Origin: Saccharibacter sp. 17.LH.SD
GTDB taxonomy: Bacteria; Pseudomonadota; Alphaproteobacteria; Acetobacterales; Acetobacteraceae
Length of the DNA stretch: 64,000 nt
Assembly: GCF_009834805.1 (NCBI RefSeq)
Contig: NZ_WVHO01000009.1
Location: forward strand, 312,501 to 376,500
Direction: 5' to 3'
The notes under the pieces were generated by a model. It saw only the letters and a program-made list of their open reading frames with translations. It did no database searches and was not told the DNA's origin. The position numbers were made by a program, and so were the translations under genes. Each line of letters starts with the position of its first letter. Within the stretch, counting starts at the first letter, position 1. Shown here in pieces: positions 18,643 to 26,197 of the stretch.

Positions 18643-19199
18643 CCAAGAACTCCACGGCATCTCAAAAAGAGTCCGATATTCCTCCCCATTACATCGTCGT
18701 GATGGGTGTTTCGGGGACAGGGAAGACAACAGTGGCGCAGGCGTTATCTGAGCGTCTTAACTGGCCTTTCCAAGAAGGTGATGCACTGCATCCCAAAGCC
18801 AACGTTGAAAAGATGCGTGCAGGGCATCCATTAACGGATACAGATCGTGCCCCTTGGCTAAAGCTGTGTCGTGACTGGCTGGCCAAAGAAGTAAAAGACG
18901 GTCACGGTGCCATCCTAACATGTTCTGCTCTCAAGCGCAGCTATCGTGAGATTTTGGACCACGGAATTCCCGTTCAATTTGTTTATCTTAAGGTAGATCC
19001 AAAAGTTATTGCTGATCGACTGAGTTCACGTGTTGGGCATTATATGCCGCCTTCTTTATTGCCAAGTCAGTTGGCGACGCTAGAAGAGCCAACCGACGAT
19101 GAGCCAGTGATTCGTGTTCCAGGTGATGCTCCTCCAGAAGTTTTGGTCGAGCGTGTCATTGAGCGTTTGCGTGTTGTTCCGCCACCGACAGAATACTAA
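18630..19199 (+). CDS. gntK: Gluconokinase
   Basis: GntK phosphorylates gluconate to 6-phosphogluconate, feeding periplasmically produced gluconate into the pentose-phosphate pathway. The 189-residue protein has the Walker A GVSGTGKTT near residues 26-34, FQEGDALHPKANVEKM and LTCSALKRSYR, all characteristic. A GGGAGG ribosome site lies inside the end of rpiA, seven bases before the ATG. It is the last gene of the operon and a hairpin follows. A kinase here suits acetic acid bacteria, which oxidise glucose outside the cell to gluconate. Confidence 0.95.
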   Translation: MDAMTKNSTASQKESDIPPHYIVVMGVSGTGKTTVAQALSERLNWPFQEGDALHPKANVEKMRAGHPLTDTDRAPWLKLCRDWLAKEVKDGHGAILTCSALKRSYREILDHGIPVQFVYLKVDPKVIADRLSSRVGHYMPPSLLPSQLATLEEPTDDEPVIRVPGDAPPEVLVERVIERLRVVPPPTEY

Positions 19200-19238
19200 A
19201 TTTGTTTCTCGCGTATGTAGAAGCGTGTGATGCATTAT

Positions 19239-19274
19239 AAGGGCGATGAAGCTAGACACGGCTTCACCGCCCTT
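19239..19274. terminator. Hairpin between convergent gntK and the ATPase gene
   Basis: A 14-bp stem with one A-C mismatch (arms 19239-19252 and 19261-19274) sits between two converging operons, 40 bases after the gntK stop. It is likely a two-way terminator, although the T run on either side is poor. Confidence 0.6.
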
Positions 19275-19280
19275 GTCGGT

Positions 19281-20759
19281 TTATAGAGCTGTTTGCCATC
19301 CAGGGCCGATGATGGCTACACGGCGTTGACGGCCATGAGTTTGCAACACAATAGCTTCGCATTCTTCTAGATAAGTCAGTTGGCGGCGTGCTCGCCCAAG
19401 AGAGTGTGTGCCATAAGCGCGGGCTAAGGCCGTATCGTCAGGGCATGGCAGGCCATCCAATGCCGCTCGGGCAAGTAAAAAGAAAACACTTTGGAGATCT
19501 TCAGGCAGTCGGGCAGCGCGCTCTTGAATATCTTGCCATTCTGGGCTTTCAGCGCGTTCACGACCAATACCGCATCGTATTGTGTCTAAAAGCCGACGAA
19601 ACTCCGTCATATCAAGGAGATTTCGGGAGAATCCTTTGAGGCGCGCTCGCAACTGAAAATCTTGATAAAGCGTTGAGATCGGTTGGTAATCAGCATCCTT
19701 CTCTTGAAGAATGTCCGTAACCAGTTGCCACATTTGTTCAGCGTCAGGAATGGATGATTGTTGGGCGTCTTGTGGCAACGTCATGTTTTCTTCAGAAGCA
19801 CGTTGTGTCCCATAATTCTCCAATTGTGTGAGTAGATCCGGCTTTGGAGGCGATGTATTACGGCGAGGGCGAGCAGGTGCCGGTTCTGCTGAAGGTTGGA
19901 GAATAATATCGCGTAGTTCTTCAACCGGAATATCAGGTTGCTCAAGGGGAACTAGGACGGGGCTTCCTGTACGGCTGGCTGTTTTAACAGAGCCGATGGT
20001 GATTAATTGTGGGCGGCGGCAAAGAGCGGGCCCTAATGCCATAAATTGACCGCGAGAGAGATCGCGAAAAGACTCGGCAGCACGGCGTTCCATACCAAGA
20101 AGGTCAGCGGCGCGTGTCATATCGATGTCGAGAAAAGTTCGTCCCATAAGAAAATTTGATGCTTCAGCGGCAACATTTTTTGCGAGTTTGGCTAGGCGCT
20201 GTGTTGCGATGATCCCGGCAAGACCACGTTTACGACCACGACTCATCAGATTGGTCATTGCATTGAGTGAATGGCGGCGTGCTTCATCGGATGTGTCGCC
20301 ACCAGCAACGGGGGCGAAAAGCTGTGCTTCATCCACGACAACAAGGACCGGGTACCAATAACGACGGTCGGCTTCAAACATTCCTGTGAGGAAGGCACCG
20401 ACAGCCCGGAGCTGTGCATCAGGTTCAGAATGTTCGAGATTAAGCACAACAGAAGCGCGATGTTGCCGAACGCGTTCTCCCGCAGCGCGTAAGCTCACCT
20501 CATTTTGAGTGTCGGTATCAATGACTAAATGACCATATTCCTCGGCCAGGGTGACAAAATCCCCTTCTGGATCAATGATGATTTGCTGGACGAGTGAGGC
20601 CGTTTGTTCCAAGAGGCGCCGAAGAAGATGAGACTTTCCTGAACCTGAATTCCCCTGAACCAATAAGCGTGTGGCGAGGAGTTCTGGCAGATCAATACAG
20701 GCTTCCTGGCCCGTTCGGAGCTGGCCAAGAATAATTGGTTCGGGGGTTTTTGATGTCAT
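19281..20759 (-). CDS. HerA-like P-loop ATPase (DUF87 family)
   Basis: The 492-residue product has a Walker A motif GNSGSGKS near residues 36-43, a Walker B VLVVVDEAQLF, and the sensor stretch MSRGRKRGLAGIIATQRLAK. That arrangement is typical of HerA/FtsK-superfamily ATPases of the DUF87 type. The C-terminal half is variable and ends in a possible winged-helix region (LARAYGTHSLGRARRQLTYL). HerA proteins elsewhere act with NurA in DNA end processing or in phage defence; neither NurA nor a defence partner is nearby, so the role is unknown. Its start follows the flavoprotein gene by 6 bases, indicating one transcript. Confidence 0.85.
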   Translation of the reverse strand: MTSKTPEPIILGQLRTGQEACIDLPELLATRLLVQGNSGSGKSHLLRRLLEQTASLVQQIIIDPEGDFVTLAEEYGHLVIDTDTQNEVSLRAAGERVRQHRASVVLNLEHSEPDAQLRAVGAFLTGMFEADRRYWYPVLVVVDEAQLFAPVAGGDTSDEARRHSLNAMTNLMSRGRKRGLAGIIATQRLAKLAKNVAAEASNFLMGRTFLDIDMTRAADLLGMERRAAESFRDLSRGQFMALGPALCRRPQLITIGSVKTASRTGSPVLVPLEQPDIPVEELRDIILQPSAEPAPARPRRNTSPPKPDLLTQLENYGTQRASEENMTLPQDAQQSSIPDAEQMWQLVTDILQEKDADYQPISTLYQDFQLRARLKGFSRNLLDMTEFRRLLDTIRCGIGRERAESPEWQDIQERAARLPEDLQSVFFLLARAALDGLPCPDDTALARAYGTHSLGRARRQLTYLEECEAIVLQTHGRQRRVAIIGPGWQTAL

Positions 20760-20765
20760 AGGTGT

Positions 20766-21992
20766 TTATATAGAGGTCCGTGTTTCAGTAAGCCAGTGAT
20801 GAACACCATCTGCACACGCTGTAGCTGTTGAAAAGCATCCTTGGAGGAGATAGCCGCCAGTTGGTGCTTCCCAATCAAGCATCTCTCCGCAGGCGAAGGT
20901 TCCTGGAAAGCGGCGTATCATGAAATCCGAGGTCAGGGCATCAAGACGAAGGCCTCCAGACGTTGAGATGGCTCGATCAAGCTCGGCGGGCTGACACAGT
21001 GTTAGAGGAAGGGCCGTTATCGCGTGGGCGAGTGCTTCAGGAGAGTGGGCATCCGGCACGATTAACTGTAATAATGCACGAGAAAAGGGTGAAAGTCCTA
21101 AGGCTTTTCGGAGGCGGTTCCCACGGCTTTCTCGCGGGCGTTGTGCCTCCAGGCGCTTTTTTATCGCAGCCATTGTCATTGTAGGGCGTAAGTTAAGCGA
21201 TAGCGTAATGGGAGCGGAGGCGCGTAAATCCTCCCTTAAGAAAGAAGACAGCGCGTAGAGTGGAGCGCCCTCTAAACCCCGACGGGTGAGAATGAGATCT
21301 CCTCGTTTTTTGTGAGGACCATATTGCAAGGTAACGCCTTGCAGAATGCAGCCTTCGTTACGTGTTTGAAAATCATCTGGCCAATCTGGGATAAAACCAC
21401 AATTGGAAGGACCAAATGCTGTACAGAGTTCTGGTAGGAGTGAAGACCAATGGCCGTCACTGCCAAGTCGTGACCAGCTTGCACCTCCAAGAGCGAGAAT
21501 ACGCGCAGGGCTCTTGATAGAGCGTAAACCGTTTGGGGTATCAAATTGAGCGCCATCATCGTTGAGTGCCACAAGGCGGTGATGTGGGGAAAAAGAAACG
21601 CCTAATGTCTGCAATCGATCAAGCCATGCACGTAGAAGAGGAGAGGCTTTGAAGCTTTTCAGAAAGATGCGTCCAGAGCTTCCTGTAAAGCAGGGTTGCC
21701 CAAGTTCTTCTGCCCATTGGCGCAGCGCGTTAGGCGGGAAAGCACGTAGTGCAGGTTCTAATAGAGAACGAGCAGCCCCATAACGCGATAAAAAATGTTC
21801 AAATGATTCACTATGGGTCAGGTTGAGGCCACTCCGGCCCGCCATAAGGAGCTTACGCCCCGGTCGTGCCATATGATCAAAAATCTGAACAGCGTAGCCG
21901 CGTTGTGCGAGGCGTTCAGCAGCGAAAAGCCCTGCTGGACCAGCGCCGATGACCATCAGCGGGATGGAGGAAGGAATAGGAATCTCGTGCAT
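20766..21992 (-). CDS. Flavoprotein of the HI0933/BaiN-like family (TIGR03862 type)
   Basis: The 408-residue protein opens with the FAD-binding VIGAGPAGLFAAERLA motif and MARPGRKLLMAGRSGLNLTH, the signature of HI0933-like flavoproteins. It ends with FACGEMLDWEAPTGGYLLQG followed by CF, which completes the FAD site. Family members are soluble oxidoreductases of uncertain substrate. The form with MAGRSGLNLTHSE matches the subgroup called PP_4765. It precedes the HerA-like ATPase by 6 bases on the same strand and is divergent from panC. Substrate is unknown. Confidence 0.9.
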   Translation of the reverse strand: MHEIPIPSSIPLMVIGAGPAGLFAAERLAQRGYAVQIFDHMARPGRKLLMAGRSGLNLTHSESFEHFLSRYGAARSLLEPALRAFPPNALRQWAEELGQPCFTGSSGRIFLKSFKASPLLRAWLDRLQTLGVSFSPHHRLVALNDDGAQFDTPNGLRSIKSPARILALGGASWSRLGSDGHWSSLLPELCTAFGPSNCGFIPDWPDDFQTRNEGCILQGVTLQYGPHKKRGDLILTRRGLEGAPLYALSSFLREDLRASAPITLSLNLRPTMTMAAIKKRLEAQRPRESRGNRLRKALGLSPFSRALLQLIVPDAHSPEALAHAITALPLTLCQPAELDRAISTSGGLRLDALTSDFMIRRFPGTFACGEMLDWEAPTGGYLLQGCFSTATACADGVHHWLTETRTSI

Positions 21993-22071
21993 GGGAGATC
22001 ATTGCCATGGTGGTGCTGTTTTGTCAGTGCGAAAACGCATATGGGTATAATTTTTCAAAAGGGGGAATGGC

Positions 22072-22914
22072 GTGGAAGTTTGTCAGGAAATTCAAGATGT
22101 GCGTCGTGTTCGGCAGTCATTAGGTTCCGTCGGTTTTGTCCCGACAATGGGCTTTTTACATGAGGGACATCTCTCATTGATAAAGCATGCACAGGCGAAT
22201 CATGATGCTGTTGTGGTAAGCCTTTTTGTCAATCCGATGCAATTTGGGTCTCAGGATGACTTGGATCATTATCCACGCGCTTTAGAAAAAGATTTGGCTC
22301 TTTTGAGAGCCAATAATGTGGATATAGTTTTCGTTCCAGAAGTGGCGACATTGTATCCAGCGGACTTCACGACAAAAGTCACTCTCGAAGGTGTCGCCAC
22401 AAAAATGGAAGGAGAGTCCCGTCCTGGGCATTTTACGGGTGTTGCGACTGTATTGACGAAATTATTTAATATTGTTCAGCCGCAAAACGCTTATTTTGGC
22501 CAGAAAGACGCTCAGCAATGTGCCGTTATTCGTCGTCTGGTGCGAGATTTGGATATTCCTGTCAATATTGTTGTCGTCCCAACGTTACGAGAAAAAGACG
22601 GATTGGCTTTCTCTAGTCGTAATGCGCGGTTAACGCCGTCACAGCGTGGACAAGCTCCTGCTCTCTATAAAGCTCTGCGACATGCTCAAATACTTTTTTC
22701 TAAAGGTGAGAGATCAGGATCTGTCTTAGAGCACGAGATTTACTCAGAATTGCAGCGTTCTGGCATTGCGCATGAACAGATTGATTATGCTGTCGTCGTG
22801 GATCCTGATCAGTTTGAACAATATGAGACAGTTCCTAATAATGCATTAGCTCTTTTAGCTGTACGACTAGGAAATGTGAGGTTAATTGATAATATGTTTC
22901 TTTCTGAACGATGA
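22072..22914 (+). CDS. panC: Pantothenate synthetase PanC
   Basis: PanC joins pantoate and beta-alanine using ATP, the last step of pantothenate synthesis. The 280-residue protein has the HIGH-type ATP site VGFVPTMGFLHEGHLSL, VVSLFVNPMQFG, the RPGHFTGVATVLTKLFN region and YFGQKDAQQ, then the KMSKS-like FSSRNARL. The start is a GTG four bases after GGGGGAA; no in-frame ATG is better placed. It is divergent from the flavoprotein gene (79-bp gap). A 12-bp hairpin lies downstream. Confidence 0.97.
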   Translation: MEVCQEIQDVRRVRQSLGSVGFVPTMGFLHEGHLSLIKHAQANHDAVVVSLFVNPMQFGSQDDLDHYPRALEKDLALLRANNVDIVFVPEVATLYPADFTTKVTLEGVATKMEGESRPGHFTGVATVLTKLFNIVQPQNAYFGQKDAQQCAVIRRLVRDLDIPVNIVVVPTLREKDGLAFSSRNARLTPSQRGQAPALYKALRHAQILFSKGERSGSVLEHEIYSELQRSGIAHEQIDYAVVVDPDQFEQYETVPNNALALLAVRLGNVRLIDNMFLSER

Positions 22915-22951
22915 AGTAATCACCTTTAAAATCAACAAGTATTTAGCAACT

Positions 22952-22982
22952 AATAAATAGGAGCTAGCAACTCCTATTTATT
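22952..22982 (+). terminator. Hairpin after panC
   Basis: A perfect 12-bp stem (22952-22963 / 22971-22982) with a 7-base loop starts 38 bases after the panC stop. The stem is A/T-rich at the outer end (AATAAATAGGAG), so the following TTATT partly serves as a U tract. Terminator is the likeliest role. Confidence 0.6.
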
Positions 22983-23106
22983 ACCTATGCAGTTAATTAC
23001 AATCAGGCATGATCGAAACTTCTTTCATCAACCTAGTAAATTTCTTTTTAGCGGCGTAGGCTTCTTAGCGAATTGGGCGTTTGATATAACATTTTAGGAG
23101 GCTCCC

Positions 23107-24222
23107 ATGGCCGCAAAAACACCACGTACCGTTTCTTCTCCTAAGAAATTTGTGATTGGCGCAGGGCTACTGGCACAGTTGCATGACTCTGTAAAAGATT
23201 TTGGCAATAATGCATTCATTATTAGTGATGAATTTATTGTTGATCGTGTGAATAAGGAATGTCTCCCCGCTTTGGAAGGGGCCGGCTTAAAGGGAAAAGC
23301 TGAGAAATTTAATTACGAGTGCACGGACGAAGAAATTAAGCGTCTGGGGACACTGGCAGGAGAACAAAAGGCAAATGTGATTGTTGGTGTCGGTGGTGGT
23401 AAGACACTCGATACAGCAAAAGCCGTAGCGCATTATTACAAAATGCCCGTTATTTTGTATCCTACAATCGCATCCAGTGACGCGCCATGTACCGCTCTTG
23501 CGGTGGTTTATAATACAGATGGCTCGTTCAATCGATATCTCTTTTTACCGCAGAATCCAGATGCTGTTATTGCAGATACGACGATTTTGACAGGGGCTCC
23601 GGCACGTTTCTTCGCAGCGGGTGTGGGTGATGCTTTAGCAACATATTTTGAAGCTCGTGCTTGCTTCCGGTCGGATGGGATTAACCTTGTCAATAAAAAG
23701 CCATCGCGTACGGGGCTAGGTATTGCTCATTTGTGCTACGAATTGCTGAAGGAAAATGTGATTGAGGCCATGGATGGTGTGCGCAATAAGGTGGCCACAC
23801 GTGCTGTGGATGAAGTCATTGAAGCAACGATTTATCTAAGTGGTGTTGGTGCAGAAACAGGTGGCTTAGCGGCAGCGCATGCTATTCATAATGGTATGAC
23901 GGTTATTGAGGAGCTGCACCGTGCACAACATGGTGAGAAGGTTGTGTTTGGTTTGCTGACACAGCTCGTGTTGGAAAAAGCATCAAGAAGTGAAATTGAT
24001 GAGGTTATTCGTATTATCGAAGCCGCATCTTTGCCGATGACCCTCAAAGAACTTGGAGTAAAGGAATTTGTTGAGGCTGATTGGCGCAAGGTCGCTGAGT
24101 TAGCGTGCGATAAGGATGACACTATGGGGAATATGCCTTTCGAGGTGACGCCTGATGATGTTTACAATGCTCTTATTGCCGCAAATGCCATGGCTGAGCG
24201 TTACCGCAAGGCTGCGAGCTGA
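23107..24222 (+). CDS. gldA: Glycerol dehydrogenase (iron-containing alcohol dehydrogenase family)
   Basis: GldA oxidises glycerol to dihydroxyacetone with NAD. The 371-residue protein has the nucleotide-binding GVGGGKTLDTAKAVAH, YPTIASSDAPCTALAVVY, and the three metal ligands in place: Asp near 175 (VGDALATYFEAR), His in AAHAIHNGM and His in HRAQHGEKVVFG. A strong TAGGAGG ribosome site precedes the ATG. It stands alone: hairpins separate it from panC upstream and from the next gene downstream. In acetic acid bacteria this soluble enzyme complements the membrane polyol dehydrogenase. Confidence 0.95.
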   Translation: MAAKTPRTVSSPKKFVIGAGLLAQLHDSVKDFGNNAFIISDEFIVDRVNKECLPALEGAGLKGKAEKFNYECTDEEIKRLGTLAGEQKANVIVGVGGGKTLDTAKAVAHYYKMPVILYPTIASSDAPCTALAVVYNTDGSFNRYLFLPQNPDAVIADTTILTGAPARFFAAGVGDALATYFEARACFRSDGINLVNKKPSRTGLGIAHLCYELLKENVIEAMDGVRNKVATRAVDEVIEATIYLSGVGAETGGLAAAHAIHNGMTVIEELHRAQHGEKVVFGLLTQLVLEKASRSEIDEVIRIIEAASLPMTLKELGVKEFVEADWRKVAELACDKDDTMGNMPFEVTPDDVYNALIAANAMAERYRKAAS

Positions 24223-24261
24223 AATGATTAGTCTTGCTAAATAATGTGGCAGGGTAATATC

Positions 24262-24307
24262 GGTCCTGGGAAAGCTTTCAAAGGAACAGTTTTCTCAGGG
24301 CCTTTTT
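24262..24307 (+). terminator. Rho-independent terminator of gldA
   Basis: Arms 24262-24273 and 24291-24302 form a 12-bp stem with two G-U pairs and a 17-base loop, followed directly by TTTTT (24303-24307). This is among the best terminators in the window. Confidence 0.85.
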
Positions 24308-24341
24308 AGTTGGTATGGGTTTTCACAAAAAAATTAAGTGA

Positions 24342-24440
24342 CTAGAAGAGGTTTCCTAATACAGACATGCTGTGCACGGTGTCATGGAAAGTACAGCCTC
24401 CAGAAACGCCAAATAGAAGTAGAAAGAAAAATTTTCCCAT
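24342..24440 (-). CDS. Small lipoprotein-like peptide, 32 residues
   Basis: An ATG at 24438-24440 is preceded by AAAGGA nine bases upstream and opens a 32-codon frame ending in TAG. The peptide starts MGKFFFLLLFGVSGGC: a Lys, a hydrophobic core and a Cys at position 16 preceded by a small-residue stretch, the layout of a lipoprotein signal peptide. About 17 residues follow the Cys (TFHDTVHSMSVLGNLF). This resembles entericidin-like short lipoproteins in layout but not in sequence. It lies in a 547-bp gap otherwise without genes, antisense to its neighbours, and was found by reading the gap directly. The lipobox is imperfect (VSGGC), so confidence is moderate. Confidence 0.5.
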   Translation of the reverse strand: MGKFFFLLLFGVSGGCTFHDTVHSMSVLGNLF

Positions 24441-24769
24441 TAATGAAATCCTTTCTCGAGATGAGGTCCCTATGAAAGGGGGGCTATCGAGCAGATAGAT
24501 AATAGTAGAATCATTGAAGCGTTCTCCTACAGAATTGAAAACATTTTATTAAGAAAATTTTTTTTCACTAGCTGGATGAGGAGTTTTTTTTATAAAAAAA
24601 ACTCAATTTATTAAACACGGTTTATACGAGCTTGAGATAAATATTAAAAAAGAGGATTATTCCAAACAAAGTGAATATTCCAAGAAAATATATTGTTTTT
24701 AATGATTTTTTCTTTGCATGGCGCTAAAGGGTTGGGTCCACGCGCTTTTTATGCAGATGCAGGGATCAG
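24441..24769. promoter_or_regulatory. AT-rich region between the small lipoprotein and DUF475 genes
   Basis: This 329-bp stretch has no other coding frame I would accept. It contains a 24-base perfect palindrome at 24581-24604 (GAG, T run, AT, A run, CTC) and long A/T runs. It must hold the promoters of the lipoprotein-like gene (minus) and the DUF475 gene (plus), but no clear -35/-10 pair could be chosen. Just before the DUF475 ATG the composition rises (24718-24769) and small complementary segments GCAT...ATGC appear; I could not match a known riboswitch. Confidence 0.4.
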
Positions 24770-25807
24770 ATGAAGTATTTTTATCCTTCTATTGTTGTTG
24801 GTATTGTGGCGCTCATTATTGGGGGTGTTTTTGGTTATATTTCACAGCCAAGTCTTTCGGGTGTCTTACTCGGCTGTGAAGCTGTCGTCATTTTAGCGTT
24901 AATGGAAACCGCAGAGTCGATGGATAATGCCATTGTTGATGCGCGTATCCTCGCGAAAATGAGTAAAAAATGGCAAGGACGATATTTAACCTTTGGAATG
25001 CCAATTGCCGTATTTGGGATGCGTTTTTTATTTCCAATTGTTATTGTGTCGGCCATTGCGTCTGTGAATCCATGGAAGGCTCTTGTTCTTGCTTTCCAAA
25101 ATCCGCAACATTATGCGGAAATAATGACCAGTGCAAAGAATAACATTTCTGCATTCGGTGGTGCATTTTTATTAATGATTTCTCTTTCTTATTTTGTTGA
25201 TGAGGACAAGAAAGAACATTGGATTTCATTTGTCGAAACAAAAATTTCAAAATTAGGGGGAATAAAGGGATTCGTTCCAGGTTTGACATTGCTGGTTTTA
25301 TTGTCTGTCTCTGGATTGTTAGAGACTATATCTGAGCGTTACGATGTTCTCTTATGGGGCGGGATAGGCATTGTTAGCTACATACTTATTAAAGAAACAT
25401 TAGGTTGGGTTATTGGAGATAATGCTGGGACACAGACGGTTGTTCGAGGTGGGTTTTTAACATTCTGTTATTTAGAATTTATTGATGGTTCATTTAGTTT
25501 TGATTCAGTTATTTCGGCTTTTGCGATTACGAGTGATCCAGTCATCATTGCTGCAGGGCTTGGCGTTGGGGCAATGGTCGTCCGGTGTATGACTTTAGCC
25601 ATGTTGCATTCTAATACGTTGACTGAATTTGCGTATGTTGAGCATGGAGCTTTTTATACAATCTTCATTTTAGCATTGCTTATGTTGGTATCCATTTTTC
25701 ATGAAGTGCCAGAATGGCTAACGGGTTGTATTGGTATTGTGCTGATTGGTGGTAGTTTCATCGCGTCGGTGTGGGAGAATAAGAAGAAAGCATCTTCGCG
25801 TATTTGA
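24770..25807 (+). CDS. DUF475 integral membrane protein, TerC-related
   Basis: The 345-residue protein is very hydrophobic, with about eight to nine membrane segments. It carries paired acidic motifs in membrane segments: METAESMDNAIVDARI near residues 45-60 and LEFIDGSFSFDSVISAFAI in the C-terminal half. Such symmetric acidic motifs are typical of the TerC/DUF475 group, linked elsewhere to metal-ion handling or tellurite resistance. An AGGGA ribosome site precedes the ATG. No ter genes are nearby, so a stand-alone transport role, perhaps for a divalent metal, is only inference. Confidence 0.85.
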   Translation: MKYFYPSIVVGIVALIIGGVFGYISQPSLSGVLLGCEAVVILALMETAESMDNAIVDARILAKMSKKWQGRYLTFGMPIAVFGMRFLFPIVIVSAIASVNPWKALVLAFQNPQHYAEIMTSAKNNISAFGGAFLLMISLSYFVDEDKKEHWISFVETKISKLGGIKGFVPGLTLLVLLSVSGLLETISERYDVLLWGGIGIVSYILIKETLGWVIGDNAGTQTVVRGGFLTFCYLEFIDGSFSFDSVISAFAITSDPVIIAAGLGVGAMVVRCMTLAMLHSNTLTEFAYVEHGAFYTIFILALLMLVSIFHEVPEWLTGCIGIVLIGGSFIASVWENKKKASSRI

Positions 25808-25835
25808 GCTCATCAAACGTTATGATTAAAAAATG

Positions 25836-25868
25836 TCCCACATAGATAGAGTATTATTTGTGTGGGAT
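25836..25868 (+). terminator. Hairpin after the DUF475 gene
   Basis: TCCCACA at 25836-25842 pairs with TGTGGGA at 25861-25867, about 30 bases after the stop. The loop is 18 bases and partly complementary. A T run is lacking, so the terminator call is tentative. Confidence 0.4.
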
Positions 25869-26028
25869 ATGAATAATCGTTCGTTACGGCTATGAGTGCA
25901 AGTGGTTTGCCACCTCTCCTTTATTCTTATGATTAAGACGAGAAACGGGGCGCACAACTACCCAAGCGCCGCGACGAGAAACGCGACGGCTGAGGCGATG
26001 ATGTCTCTGATATTATACCGATTATTCC

Positions 26029-26105
<77 letters not shown>

Positions 26106-26197
26106 CCTTTGAGGTCCTTCTAAACGTTTGTGGCTCTTTTGGCCACCCCTAGAAGGGTAAAAATCTTACTCCTGATAAGAGGGACATTGAGGATTAT

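Noticed and set aside
24700-24769. Possible manganese (yybP-ykoY) riboswitch before the DUF475 gene
   Set aside because: The conserved GGGGAGUAG and GACC-UGCC segments of that riboswitch were not found.
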